Below, piece by piece: positions 55,638-64,000 of a DNA stretch of 64,000 bases. The notes under the pieces were generated by a model. The model did not search any database. It was not told the origin of the DNA and saw nothing but the letters and a program-made list of their open reading frames with translations. How positions within the stretch are numbered: the stretch's first letter is position 1; each line of letters opens with the position of its first letter. Source of the DNA: Lacticaseibacillus nasuensis JCM 17158 (GTDB lineage: Bacteria > Bacillota > Bacilli > Lactobacillales > Lactobacillaceae). The stretch lies in the NCBI RefSeq assembly GCF_001434705.1, contig NZ_AZDJ01000030.1, forward strand, positions 1 through 64,000, read 5' to 3'. The translations under genes and the position numbers were made by a program.

Positions 55638-55680
55638 AGTGTAGGGCCTGCTGACTGGCGGGTCAATGACTTTCGGGTCA
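55638..55680 (-). promoter_or_regulatory. Promoter and tandem operators of the TetR-ABC operon
   Basis: Minus strand -35 TTGACC (55661-55666), 17 bp, -10 TACACT (55638-55643). Two imperfect palindromes TGAC-N6-GTCA at 55652-55665 (over the -35 and spacer) and 55667-55680, 15 bp apart. A third partial copy of the core is at 55733-55745. Confidence 0.65.
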
Positions 55681-55732
55681 ACGGGGCGGCGGCTGAGCGT
55701 CGTGCGCCACAGGGGCTGCGCGAGGCGCCTAG

Positions 55733-55745
55733 TGGCGGGTCAATG
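55733..55745. repeat. Third copy of the operator core
   Basis: TGGCGGGTCAATG, identical to 55656-55668 of the first operator, about 77 bp further upstream; the other half-site is degraded. Confidence 0.5.
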
Positions 55746-55780
55746 GGTTGGCCTTAACAATGCCGTTGCAGGCACCAAAA

Positions 55781-55799
55781 AAGCCGGCGATGCCGGCTT
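55781..55799 (-). terminator. Terminator of the NlpC/P60 gene
   Basis: Minus strand AAGCCGGC-ATC-GCCGGCTT with T tract; 10 bp after the stop. Confidence 0.88.
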
Positions 55800-55808
55800 C
55801 AGATTATT

Positions 55809-56684
55809 TTAGAGGCGACGAGCAAAACTTGGCCCGTAACTGCCCATGCTTTGAATGCGAACGGATTGGCCCGGTTGCGGCGAATGGATGTAACGCCCAC
55901 CACCGATGTAAATGGCCACGTGATAGGCGGACCCCACGCCACCCCAGAAGAGCAGGTCGCCCGCTTTGAGGTGGCTGAGACTCACGGCTTGGCCGCGGGT
56001 GCTCATGCCACCGGCAGTCCGAGGCAAGCTCACGCCTATTTGCTTAGCGGCGTACCACACCAGCCCGGAACAATCGAACCCGGCTGGCGAGGCGCCACCG
56101 GCGCGATACGGCGTGCCGAGGTACTTCGCCGCGGCGGCGCCGATACCGGTTAAGGAACCAGTCGCCACAGTCGCCGACTTGGCAGGAGTTGCGGCCTTAG
56201 CCTTCGTGGCCACCTTGGTGGTGCGAGCAGCGGCAGCCGCCGTTGTCACCTTCGTCTGCAAGGTCGTGACCTGTTGCTTCGTGGCGGCCACTTGGGCGCT
56301 AAGTGTCTTGACCGTTTTCTGCAAGGCGGCGGCTTGGGCCTTCAGCTTGGCAGAAGCGGCTTGAGCGGCCACTTCGTCGCGCGCGGCGGCAGCTTGTTGG
56401 CTGGTGATGGCGTCACGCTTGGCCACAGTGACCGGTGCGGCCAGCTCGGCTTCGTTCGCACGAGCCGTGGCTTCGCGTTGCTTCAACGTGAGCTGCTTGG
56501 TCGCCTCACGCATCGCGGCCTGCTTGGCGGCGAGGGTCTTGGCGAGGCTCGTGTGCTTCGTGGTGGCGGCGGTGAGTTGGCTCTTGGCCGTGGTCGTTGG
56601 CGCGGCGGCAACCGGGGCGCCGGCCACGAGGCTAAATCCCATGATTAATGCGGCAATGCCTGTAATTCCCTTACTCCGTTTCAT
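55809..56684 (-). CDS. Secreted NlpC/P60 peptidoglycan endopeptidase
   Basis: 291 residues. Signal peptide (GITGIAALIMGFSLVAGAPVAAA). Residues ~35-170 are an Ala/Lys/Gln-rich coiled coil. C-terminal NlpC/P60 domain from ~185 with catalytic Cys in FDCSGLV, His in YHVAIYIG and third residue in YIHSP. Cleaves D-Glu to diamino acid bonds in cell-wall peptides, for daughter-cell separation. Confidence 0.93.
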   Translation of the reverse strand: MKRSKGITGIAALIMGFSLVAGAPVAAAPTTTAKSQLTAATTKHTSLAKTLAAKQAAMREATKQLTLKQREATARANEAELAAPVTVAKRDAITSQQAAAARDEVAAQAASAKLKAQAAALQKTVKTLSAQVAATKQQVTTLQTKVTTAAAAARTTKVATKAKAATPAKSATVATGSLTGIGAAAAKYLGTPYRAGGASPAGFDCSGLVWYAAKQIGVSLPRTAGGMSTRGQAVSLSHLKAGDLLFWGGVGSAYHVAIYIGGGRYIHSPQPGQSVRIQSMGSYGPSFARRL

Positions 56685-56777
56685 GCATACACTCCTTGTG
56701 ATGATTTAAACACAGTGTAGCAATCGGAGTTTACAGAATCGTGACGGGAACGTTAAAGTCGTGCGTCCATCTCGCGT

Positions 56778-57116
56778 CTAAATGGGAACAATTTCCAAAT
56801 GCAGCTGGTAAGTCTCCGTGTCATCCATCACCGCCAGCAGGCAGTGATCCTGTCCTAGCCAACTGATGACCAGGCCCTCCGGCAGGTGCAACGGCAGTTT
56901 GCGCAAGTCGCCTCGCACCGCCTGCAGCTCCGGAATGATGGCATCCGTCAAGGTGTGCAACGCCGGTAGCGTGGCGCCGGATAATTCTGTGATCAATAGA
57001 CTGATGGCCTTCAGCTCGGCATCCTTGAAGCTCGTTAATTTTTCACCATCTAATCCGCCATACGCCAGACTCAACGTCTTGTCTTGCATGCTGGCGGCAA
57101 TCACCGCATAAGCCAT
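56778..57116 (-). CDS. Small hypothetical protein
   Basis: 112 residues from ATG 57116 (GAGAGGG site; the longer frame to 57242 has no site). Sequence MAYAVIAASMQDKTLSLAYG..., soluble, acidic, no recognised motif. Between two genes of the opposite or independent transcripts; function unknown. Confidence 0.6.
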   Translation of the reverse strand: MAYAVIAASMQDKTLSLAYGGLDGEKLTSFKDAELKAISLLITELSGATLPALHTLTDAIIPELQAVRGDLRKLPLHLPEGLVISWLGQDHCLLAVMDDTETYQLHLEIVPI

Positions 57117-57338
57117 CGCGCCCTCTCTTTCTGCGACTCCCCGTCGCGTCCCGTTAATTCGAGTATACCATGTTCCACCCCGGCCGCCGCGACAAATCGG
57201 GTTGGCGTTTGGCCCCTGCGCGCGGCATAATAAAAGGAACATTGTAAAGAAGGTGACATCATCAATTCTCCCACTGCTGCCCGCCGCCTCGGCCAGGGGC
57301 TGCTATTAGGCACCCTGTCGGCATTCGGCCCGCTGTCC

Positions 57339-58442
57339 ATGGATATGTATCTGCCGGCGCTGCCCGCCTTGCAAACGGCGCTGGGCACCACCACCGCCTT
57401 GGCGCAACTCACCATCACCGCCAGCCTCGTGGGCATGGCGGCAGGCCAGCTGGTAATCGGCCCGCTGTCGGATCGCTACGGCCGCCGCTTGCCTCTGCAA
57501 GCCGGATTATGGCTGTTCATCCTCACCTCGCTCTTAATCGCCTGGGTGCCCAATATCTGGCTGTTGTTGCTGTTGCGTCTCGTGCAAGGCATCGGCGGCG
57601 CCGCCGGGCAGGTGCTGTCGCGTTCGATTGCCCGCGATTTATACGGCGGCCCGGCACTGACCAAATTCTTGGCGCTACTGATGGCGGTAAACGGGATTTT
57701 CCCGATTATTTCGCCTAGCATCGGCAGCCTGGTGCTGATGGCCACCGATTGGCAAGGCATCTTCTTGTTGCTGGCCGCCATCGGCTTATTGCTGAGTCTG
57801 GCTAGCTGGCGGTACCTGCCGGAAACCTTGCCGACGACCGCCCGTGGCCACAGCGCCGGGGCCGCGTTCAAACAAATGGCCAGCCTCGTGGCCAATCGGC
57901 GGTTTATGACCTACGTGATCGCACAAGGCTTCGCGTATGGCGCTTTATTCTCCTACATCAGCGGCTCGCCGTTTGTGTTTCAACGGTATTACCACCTGCC
58001 CGCCTTCGCCTTTGCGCTGGTTTACGCGCTGATTGGGCTGGGCATCATCGTCGGCACCGCCTTGGTCAACCGGCTGGTCAGCTTCACCGACACGCGGCAC
58101 CTGTTGTTTGCCGGCCTCACCGGCGGCATCGGCACCGCGCTGCTGTTGCTGCTCAATGCGGTTACCCTAGATTCGGTGGCCGTCGTGGTCATCGCCTGCT
58201 TCGGGTTACAAGTTTGTTTCGCGATGGTCAACGCCACGGCCACCAGCCTCGGCATGGGCGTGGATGCCGCCAAGGCCGGCGGCGCCAGCGCGTTACTGGG
58301 CCTCGGCAGCAACGCCGTCGCCGGCATTTTTTCGCCGCTAGTCGGCCTGTTTGCGGCCACCAACACCCTGCCGATGAGCGGCCTGATTCTGGTGGCGGAT
58401 GGCTTGGCCTTCGCCACCGCCTGGCTCGGCCGCCGAGCGTAA
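57339..58442 (+). CDS. MFS multidrug transporter, Bcr/CflA family; upstream start non-canonical
   Basis: 367 residues from ATG 57339, but the first helix of this family (LLLGTLSAFGPLSMDMYLPALP) begins 26 codons earlier. The frame is open to 57243 and has a good AAGAAGGTGA site before ATC codons at 57258/57261, without ATG, GTG or TTG. Twelve-helix topology then seems to need a non-canonical ATC start or a lost start codon. Motif A GPLSDRYGRRLPLQ is present. Probably drug or metabolite efflux. Confidence 0.85.
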   Translation: MDMYLPALPALQTALGTTTALAQLTITASLVGMAAGQLVIGPLSDRYGRRLPLQAGLWLFILTSLLIAWVPNIWLLLLLRLVQGIGGAAGQVLSRSIARDLYGGPALTKFLALLMAVNGIFPIISPSIGSLVLMATDWQGIFLLLAAIGLLLSLASWRYLPETLPTTARGHSAGAAFKQMASLVANRRFMTYVIAQGFAYGALFSYISGSPFVFQRYYHLPAFAFALVYALIGLGIIVGTALVNRLVSFTDTRHLLFAGLTGGIGTALLLLLNAVTLDSVAVVVIACFGLQVCFAMVNATATSLGMGVDAAKAGGASALLGLGSNAVAGIFSPLVGLFAATNTLPMSGLILVADGLAFATAWLGRRA

Positions 58443-58444
58443 GG

Positions 58445-58486
58445 CACAACAAAGCCGCCTCGCATGTGCGAGGCGGCTTTGTTGTG
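58445..58486. terminator. Bidirectional terminator, 20-bp stem
   Basis: CACAACAAAGCCGCCTCGCA (58445-58464) and its exact complement (58467-58486); serves the convergent MFS and CHAP genes. Confidence 0.92.
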
Positions 58487-58497
58487 ACACGAAAAGC

Positions 58498-59604
58498 TTA
58501 TTTGTGAATGTAATCGTAGCTGCTGGCGTTACCGATAGTTTCGGTGTTCGGGCCGGCTGGACTGGAGAAGCCCATGCCGCCTTGTTGGATGGTGATGGAG
58601 TTGCCATTCACCGCAGTCACATACGCAACGTGCCCGTATGTCGGGTCAGCCGTCCAGCTGCCGACGCTTTGGCCGCCGTGGAAAACGACGACGGCGCCGA
58701 CTGCTGGCGTGTGGTTAACGGTGAAGCCTTCAGCCGCGGCGGAACTGCTCCACTGCGTGCCGTTGCCCCAGTAGTTGCCGACCCAAGGCGCAACCTGCTT
58801 GACGTACCAGGTGCACTGGCCCCAAGGATAGGTGTTGCCTTCGCCGGTGTGGTTCTTGTGGTTACCAGAGGTCGTGGTGCTGGTCTTGGTCAGCTTCGCG
58901 GCCTTGGCGGCGGCTTGCTGCTTGGCAAACGTGGCTTGCAAGGCCTTTAACTTCGACTTGTTGGCGTTGATCTTCTTGTTCAGCGCAGTTTGCTTGGCCT
59001 TAGCGGTGCTCTTCAGCTTGACCAGCTTGGCCTTGTCGGCAACCAAGGTGTTCTTGGCAGCCACTTGCTTGGCTTTCGTCGCTTCAAGGGTCTTCTTTTG
59101 CTTACCCAGTTGAATCTTGGTGTCCTTGATTTCCTTGACGGCTTCGGCGTTAGCCTTGGATAAGCCGTTAACGGTTTTGACCCGGCCCAAGGCGTCGGAC
59201 AGGTTCTTGGCCTTCAACAGGAAATCGACGTAGGCGTTACCGGTGACGGAATCGCCGGCTTTCTTCTGCAGGGACTTCAGCTGCTCACGCATGGTGTTGG
59301 TGCGGGCGGCGAGTTCCTTCTTGGACTTAGCCACCGACGCCTTCAACCCGGTGATCTTGGTTTGGGTGCTGGCGATTTCAGTGGTGGTATCGGTGATGGC
59401 CGTGTTCTTGGCGGTGATCTGGTCGTCGAGCTTGATCACCTCGGCGTTGGCGGTTTTCAACTGCGCCAGCAGCTTCTGCGTGCTGGTTTGGGTGGCGCTA
59501 ATATCGGTTTTGGTAGTTGCGGTCACTGGTAGGAATGAGGTGCCGGTAGCGCCGATGGTTGCGGCAGCAATGGCAACGGTCACGATTTTCGTTAACTTGT
59601 TCAT
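58498..59604 (-). CDS. Secreted CHAP-domain amidase/endopeptidase, PcsB-like
   Basis: 368 residues from ATG 59604 (GGGGGA site). Signal peptide ([20 protein letters not shown]). Long coiled coil (about 35-240, [14 protein letters not shown]... ) of the PcsB/CwlO type, then a CHAP domain from ~255 with Cys in GQCTWYV and His in YGHVAYV. Such proteins are cell-separation hydrolases activated by FtsEX. Together with the NlpC/P60 gene, two wall hydrolases lie within 4 kb. Confidence 0.92.
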   Translation of the reverse strand: MNKLTKIVTVAIAAATIGATGTSFLPVTATTKTDISATQTSTQKLLAQLKTANAEVIKLDDQITAKNTAITDTTTEIASTQTKITGLKASVAKSKKELAARTNTMREQLKSLQKKAGDSVTGNAYVDFLLKAKNLSDALGRVKTVNGLSKANAEAVKEIKDTKIQLGKQKKTLEATKAKQVAAKNTLVADKAKLVKLKSTAKAKQTALNKKINANKSKLKALQATFAKQQAAAKAAKLTKTSTTTSGNHKNHTGEGNTYPWGQCTWYVKQVAPWVGNYWGNGTQWSSSAAAEGFTVNHTPAVGAVVVFHGGQSVGSWTADPTYGHVAYVTAVNGNSITIQQGGMGFSSPAGPNTETIGNASSYDYIHK

Positions 59605-59751
59605 GCGGAATCCCCCGTCTATTTTCACTATTGACGAGTGTACTCCCGAAAGATTACACGCTTGTTACAGGCGATTTACGCTCGTTAGACAAAACACGTG
59701 TCCGTTCATTTTCTCACAAGTTCTCGCAAATATATTGGTAAAAAAGCAGGT

Positions 59752-61017
59752 CTATGCCGATTCGCCGACGCGCACGAGGAAATACTTCTTCTTCCCGCGA
59801 CGCACAATCACGAACCGGCCGTCGAACATCGCCGTCGGGTCCACGGTAAACTCGAGGTCGCGCTGCTTGGTACCGTTGATGGTAATGGCGCCGTTTTGCA
59901 CGTCTTCGCGCGCTTGCCGCCGCGACGATTCGATGCCGGTGGTGTCCACCAGCCAGGTGACGATGTTTTCAGGCGCACGCGGCGCTGTCACGGTTGGAAA
60001 CTGCTTGAAGCCCTGCTCGATCTCGGCGGCGGTCAGGTCCTGCACCTCGCCGGAAAACAGCGCGGCGGTAATGGCCTCAGCCTGGGTCACCGCGGCCGGA
60101 CCGTGGACGAAGGTCGTGACCTCTTGGGCCAAGCGGCGCTGGGCCTCGCGGCGTTCCGGGTGGGCCTTGGTGGCCGCCACCAGGTCGGCGATGTCCGCTT
60201 GCGACAAGAATGTGAAGAACTTCAGGAACTTCTCGACATCCGCGTCGTCTTGGTTGAACCAGAACTGATAGAACTCGTAGGGACTCGTCTTCTCGGGGTC
60301 GAGGTACACGGCGCCGCCGGCAGACTTGCCGAACTTGGTGCCATCGCTTTTCAGCATCAGCGGGTTGGTCAAGCCGTAAACTTCAGCGTCGGCCCCCAGC
60401 ACCTTGTGGATCAAGTCGATGCCGGCGGTGATGTTGCCCCACTGGTCGGCGCCGCCCAGTTGCACCTGCACGTCTTCGTGCTGATACAAATGCAGAAAGT
60501 CGATGCTTTGCAGAATCTGGTAGGTGAATTCGGTGTAGGAGATCCCGTCTTTCAAGCGGCTGGCGACGACTTCCTTAGCCAGCATCTGGTTGACCGGGAA
60601 GAGCTTGCCGTAATCGCGCAGAAAGTCTAGCATCGACAGCTTGGACAGCCAGGAATAATTGTCGACGATGCGGAAATTATCCGTGCCGAAAAGCCGCTCC
60701 ATTTGCGCGGTGAGCTTCTTTTTGTTCTGGTCGATGGTGGCCATGGTTTGCAGCACCCGCTCGGAGTTGCGCCCGGACGGATCGCCGATCGAGCCCGTGC
60801 CGCCGCCGATGACAATCACCGGCTTGTGGCCCATGAGCTGGAACCGCTTGAGCATCATGAACGGAATCAGGTGGCCGACGTGTAGCGAGTCGCCGGTCGG
60901 GTCGGTGCCGACATAGATGCCGACGTGTTTTTCCGTGGTTAACTTGCGCAGCCCCGCCTCATCAGTGAGTTGGTTCAACGCCCCGCGCCAAGCGAGTTCA
61001 TCCAAAATATTCGTCAT
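59752..61017 (-). CDS. tyrS: Tyrosyl-tRNA synthetase
   Basis: 421 residues, GGAGGG site. Class I signature HVGHLIP and KFGKSAGG; tyrosine-binding YTEFTYQILQSIDF; C-terminal S4 RNA-binding domain (ESSRRQAREDVQNGAITING). Essential; controlled by a T-box. Confidence 0.97.
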   Translation of the reverse strand: MTNILDELAWRGALNQLTDEAGLRKLTTEKHVGIYVGTDPTGDSLHVGHLIPFMMLKRFQLMGHKPVIVIGGGTGSIGDPSGRNSERVLQTMATIDQNKKKLTAQMERLFGTDNFRIVDNYSWLSKLSMLDFLRDYGKLFPVNQMLAKEVVASRLKDGISYTEFTYQILQSIDFLHLYQHEDVQVQLGGADQWGNITAGIDLIHKVLGADAEVYGLTNPLMLKSDGTKFGKSAGGAVYLDPEKTSPYEFYQFWFNQDDADVEKFLKFFTFLSQADIADLVAATKAHPERREAQRRLAQEVTTFVHGPAAVTQAEAITAALFSGEVQDLTAAEIEQGFKQFPTVTAPRAPENIVTWLVDTTGIESSRRQAREDVQNGAITINGTKQRDLEFTVDPTAMFDGRFVIVRRGKKKYFLVRVGESA

Positions 61018-61043
61018 GTTTCTCCCTCCGTTAGTCGTTGCAC

Positions 61044-61262
61044 AAAAAAAGTCCCCGATCCATCTGATCAGGGACGACAGCGCCGCGGTACCACCCAGGT
61101 TGCAGCCGAAGCTGCCACTTCTCGATGCGTAACGGCATCACCCGGTGGTTTCTACGGCGCCGTAATTCGGGGTCAAGCTCGGGAAGGCTCGCAGCAACCG
61201 CCTTCTTTCTGCACCGACGACTTGACGCCTACTTCAACGCGCAACCAATTGCTCAAAGTATC
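61044..61262 (-). promoter_or_regulatory. T-box riboswitch (tyrosine) of tyrS
   Basis: Minus strand T-box sequence GGGTGGTACCGCG (61084-61096), terminator AGTCCC...GGGACT with seven T (61044-61075). A TAC codon in CGAATTACGG (near 61161) is a plausible specifier. Confidence 0.88.
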
Positions 61263-61296
61263 GCACAACCCCCGCCGCGACGCAAGCTACTTGCTG
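61257..61296 (-). promoter_or_regulatory. tyrS promoter with palindromic element over the -35 box
   Basis: Minus strand TTGCGT (61280-61285), 17 bp, GATACT (61257-61262). GCAAG-CTA-CTTGC at 61282-61294. 61277-61296 matches the thrS element in 18 of 20 bases. It overlaps the last codons of the arsR-like gene. Confidence 0.6.
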
Positions 61297-61628
61297 TTGG
61301 CTTGGCGCTTCAAGGCGTCGGTGAGGCGCTCGAGGCGGGCGATGGTGTCGTCGAGCGTCAGGTAATAGTAAACAATATTGCCCACTTGCTTGCTGCCGAC
61401 CATGCCGATTTCCTTCAATAACTTCAGGTGGTGCGAGGTCGCCGGTTGCGACAACCCAATGGCCGCGGCCAGGTCGTTGACCATGATGCCGTGCTCGGCG
61501 GTCACAGTACCAAGCATCATAATTAGTTTTTGCCGGCTCGCATTTGCCAGCGCATTCAAGTGGCCAATGTCTAGTTTGAATTCAGTCAAGGCGTCTTGTT
61601 GCGCCTTGGAATACTTTGTGTCGATCAT
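61287..61628 (-). CDS. ArsR-family regulator
   Basis: 113 residues, AGGAGG site. Winged helix with INDLAAAIGL-type helix-turn-helix (VNDLAAAIGLSQPATSHHLK, about residues 50-69) and N- and C-terminal helices for dimerisation. No clear metal-binding Cys (no CxC motif in helix alpha3). Target unknown; tyrS follows but has its own promoter. Confidence 0.88.
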   Translation of the reverse strand: MIDTKYSKAQQDALTEFKLDIGHLNALANASRQKLIMMLGTVTAEHGIMVNDLAAAIGLSQPATSHHLKLLKEIGMVGSKQVGNIVYYYLTLDDTIARLERLTDALKRQANSK

Positions 61629-61770
61629 ACTTGCCTCCTGCTGTCTCGCATTTATCTCTTAACAGTCTATACCTCTGACAATTGAATGGGCCCAAACTTG
61701 TCAAGACAGAAACATTGCCGGGCAAAAAGAAAACGATTACACTAGAATTGACACAATTAGGAGGTGAACC

Positions 61771-62688
61771 ATGACCGATTCCCTACACTTTACCGCCCTT
61801 GGTGGCGACAACGTCTTAACCGTCACCAGCGACTACCCCACCGGCTTGTACGACCAAAGCATCGCCTTGGTGTCGGCGTACTCGCACCTGTTGTCGTTTT
61901 ACGATGACCAATCTTTGTTGAGCGAACTCAATGCCAACGCCGGCGAGTCCCGCGTCCACATTCCGGTCCGCCCGATTTTCAACCTCATCGCCACGGCGCT
62001 TGATTGGAGCAAGCGCGGGCTGGGGTTCAACGTGCTCATGGGGCCACTGACGCGCTTGTGGCGCGAGGCGCAAGCCAAGGCCACTGCGCCTAGCGACGCC
62101 GCTATTGCTGCAGCGCTGGCCTTAAGCGACCCCAACTTAGTCGACCTCGACTCCGATTCGCAAACCGTGTTGCTGACCAAGCCGGGCATGGCCATGGACC
62201 TCGGTGCCATTGCCAAGGGCTTCATTCTCGATCAGCTCACCGCCTTGTGGGCCACGCACCACGCCACCGGCCAAATCGACCTGGCCGGGAACATGGCCCT
62301 GATTGGCAATAGCCCCGCCGGCGTGCCGCTGTGGCAGGTGCCGGTAAGCGACGGCCACACCGTGCGCGCCACGGTGGCCAGCGAGCCCGGGGCGGTGATG
62401 ACTTCTAGCATTCACACCCGAGAATTTAAGGCCAATGGCACGCCGTATCACCACCTGCTGGACCCGGCGACCGGGCGGCCGATTCAAAGCACCATGGCCA
62501 GCATCACGGTGTTCACCAAAACCGCGACGCTGGGTGATATCTTGTCCAGTATCGGGTTTTACGCCGGCGTGCCGGCCGGCTACGACGTCATCGACGCCGC
62601 CGACTCCGCTTCAGAAGCCGTGTTCATCACGCAAGACACCCGCGTTTACCCGACCAGCGGCCTGCGCGAGCGCATCGTGATGGCCTGA
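61771..62688 (+). CDS. apbE: ApbE FAD:protein FMN transferase-like
   Basis: 305 residues, AGGAGG site. ApbE fold: KRGLGFNVLMGPL, VDLDSDSQTVLL, the flavin-binding motif LGAIAKGFILD, ASIHTREF..., HHLLDPATGRPI and DILSSIGFYAG. Transfers FMN onto Thr of target proteins with Mg2+. No signal peptide and no lipobox Cys: a cytoplasmic form, as in fumarate-reductase or extracellular electron-transfer systems. No target gene nearby. Confidence 0.93.
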   Translation: MTDSLHFTALGGDNVLTVTSDYPTGLYDQSIALVSAYSHLLSFYDDQSLLSELNANAGESRVHIPVRPIFNLIATALDWSKRGLGFNVLMGPLTRLWREAQAKATAPSDAAIAAALALSDPNLVDLDSDSQTVLLTKPGMAMDLGAIAKGFILDQLTALWATHHATGQIDLAGNMALIGNSPAGVPLWQVPVSDGHTVRATVASEPGAVMTSSIHTREFKANGTPYHHLLDPATGRPIQSTMASITVFTKTATLGDILSSIGFYAGVPAGYDVIDAADSASEAVFITQDTRVYPTSGLRERIVMA

Positions 62689-62699
62689 TTATCCCACGT

Positions 62700-62734
62700 A
62701 AAAACGGACCGATCCTGAGGATCAGTCCGTTTTT
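62700..62734. terminator. Bidirectional terminator
   Basis: AAAAACGGAC...GTCCGTTTTT with inner GATCC-TGA-GGATC, between apbE and glgP. Confidence 0.9.
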
Positions 62735-62746
62735 GCGTGCCCGCAG

Positions 62747-64000
62747 TCATTCCCGCGGCGGGTGGGTCGGCCGCACGTCCCAGATTTCGCGGCCGTAGTT
62801 GGCCACGGTGAAGTCGGCGGCAAATTGGCCGGCCGCGGCGATGTTGATGGCCATGGTTTGCGCCCAGCCGGCGGGATCGGCGTAGCGCTGCTCGACGCGC
62901 CGGCTGGCGGCTTGGTACGCCGCAAAATCCGCCAGCACGAAATACTCATCGTTGCCCAGCACCAGCGAGTCGACGATTTGCCGCCCTTCGAGTTGGATAT
63001 CGGGAATGCTGCCATCCGTCAGCATGGCGACGACGCGTTTTAACAGCGGCGACTCGGCCAGCACCGCGCTGGCCGAATAGTTGCCGACTTGCTGATAGGC
63101 GCGCACCTGAGTGGCAGTCAGGCCGAAGGTTTCGATATTCGCCGCCCCCACCGCGTCGCGAATCTCGATGTTCGCCCCGTCGAGCGTCGCCAAAGTCAAC
63201 GCGCCGTTAGCCATCAGCTTCATGTTGCTGGTGCCGCTGGCCTCGGTACCGGCCAGCGAGATCTGCTCGGACACGTCGGCGGCGGGAATGATGCGACTGG
63301 CCAGGCTCACGTTGTAATTCGGCAGGAAAATCAGCTGCAGGCGCCCACTCACCCGCGGATCGTGGTTGATCACGCCGGCCGCGGCGTTCATCACCTTGAT
63401 GATCGACTTGGCGTAGGCGTAACTCGGCGCGGCCTTGGCGGCAAAAATGTGCACACGCGGCGGCAGGTCCCCGCCATCCAGCAGCGTCAGGTAATCTGCC
63501 AAAATTCCTAACAGGTGCAGCAACTGCCGCTTGTAGGCGTGCAGACGCTTGATTTGCACGTCGAACAACGCCTGCGGATTGACCGTTTCGTGCAGCGTGG
63601 CCAGAATGTAATCGGCGAGTGCTTGCTTGTTGGCCAGCTTCACCGCCTGCAGCTGCTTGGCCAGCCCCGGCTGTTGCGCCGCGGCGGCAAAGCCGCGGGC
63701 GGCTAACGGGGCGCGGTGCCACGCCGGCCCCACCGCCAGATCCAGCAGCTGCGTCAAGCCGGGATTAGCCAGCAACACCCAGCGGCGCATGGTGATGCCG
63801 TTAGTTTCGTTCAGCAGCTTGCGCGGATACAAGGTGACCAGGTCCTTCAACACGCTTTCCCCCAGCAGTTGCGTGTGCAGCTTGGCCACGCCGTTAACGG
63901 CGTGGCTGCCGATTACCGCGAGGTTGGCCATCCGCACGCGCCCGTTCCCCAACGGCGCGGCCCGGTTGACCAACAGCTCCCCGTAGCGCCGGGTAAAGCG
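62747..64000 (-). CDS. glgP: Glycogen/maltodextrin phosphorylase, C-terminal part
   Basis: The frame runs beyond the right edge (418 residues in the window). Pyridoxal-phosphate-binding region EASGTSNMKLMANGALTLAT with the Lys in NMK, plus GANIEIRDAVG and RVHIFAAKAAPSYAYAK. Phosphorolysis of alpha-1,4-glucans to glucose 1-phosphate. Usually the last gene of a glycogen operon (glgBCDAP); the rest should lie to the right. Confidence 0.95.
   Translation of the reverse strand, partial: RFTRRYGELLVNRAAPLGNGRVRMANLAVIGSHAVNGVAKLHTQLLGESVLKDLVTLYPRKLLNETNGITMRRWVLLANPGLTQLLDLAVGPAWHRAPLAARGFAAAAQQPGLAKQLQAVKLANKQALADYILATLHETVNPQALFDVQIKRLHAYKRQLLHLLGILADYLTLLDGGDLPPRVHIFAAKAAPSYAYAKSIIKVMNAAAGVINHDPRVSGRLQLIFLPNYNVSLASRIIPAADVSEQISLAGTEASGTSNMKLMANGALTLATLDGANIEIRDAVGAANIETFGLTATQVRAYQQVGNYSASAVLAESPLLKRVVAMLTDGSIPDIQLEGRQIVDSLVLGNDEYFVLADFAAYQAASRRVEQRYADPAGWAQTMAINIAAAGQFAADFTVANYGREIWDVRPTHPPRE

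Overview
The window is a chromosomal segment of a Gram-positive, high-GC member of the Lactobacillaceae. The gene order polA-mutM-coaE-nrdR-dnaB-dnaI-thrS, T-box controlled thrS and tyrS, a KxYKxGKxW surface-protein signal, GlpO rather than GlpD, oleate hydratase and proline iminopeptidase all fit this family; the order and base composition suggest a Lacticaseibacillus-like species (inference). No rRNA, tRNA or CRISPR array was recognised.

Layout. 1-2.1 kb: 5' part of a large repeat-rich surface protein (minus strand, runs off the left edge). 2.1-2.9 kb: AT-rich non-coding. 2.9-7.5 kb: remnant of an integrated element, with a 5'-truncated McrC fused out of frame to a small phage-like gene, a Cro-like/CI-like divergent switch with repeated operators, a PH-SHOCT protein and a tyrosine integrase broken by frameshifts. 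7.7-18.7 kb: housekeeping block on the minus strand (guaA, thrS with T-box, dnaI, dnaB, nrdR, coaE, mutM, polA). 18.7-22.4 kb: ferrous iron uptake (feoA tandem-domain, feoB, Cys-rich small membrane protein) translationally coupled to coaA. 22.5-27.2 kb: helD-thioesterase operon and a CPA2 cation antiporter. 27.2-29.7 kb: lower-GC island with a metallophosphatase, a 5'-truncated CX5R phosphatase and a hairpin-rich stretch without a recognised gene. 29.7-34.9 kb: nucleotidyltransferase, proline iminopeptidase-like hydrolase, histidine phosphatase, TetR regulator, a 44-aa membrane peptide and oleate hydratase. 34.9-42.4 kb: BceAB-like ABC exporter, amino acid permease preceded by a leader peptide, OB-fold membrane protein, lipid kinase, and hflX with a leader-peptide/terminator attenuator. 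42.7-46.8 kb: glpK-glpO-glpF glycerol operon with a cre site. 46.9-51.2 kb: polar amino acid ABC transporter and two membrane proteins. 51.3-57.1 kb: Fur-family regulator, guanylate-kinase-like NTPase, an ABC exporter with its own TetR regulator and tandem operators, an NlpC/P60 hydrolase and a small hypothetical. 57.3-64 kb: MFS drug transporter, CHAP hydrolase, tyrS with T-box, ArsR regulator, ApbE and the 3' part of glgP.

The most interesting regulatory signals are the uORF-terminator leader of hflX, a nearly identical 20-bp palindromic element over the -35 boxes of thrS and tyrS, three TACGC-N5-GCGTA operators in the phage switch, and tandem TGAC-N6-GTCA sites over the promoter of the TetR-ABC operon. 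All functions are inferred from reading the sequence; no database search was run.
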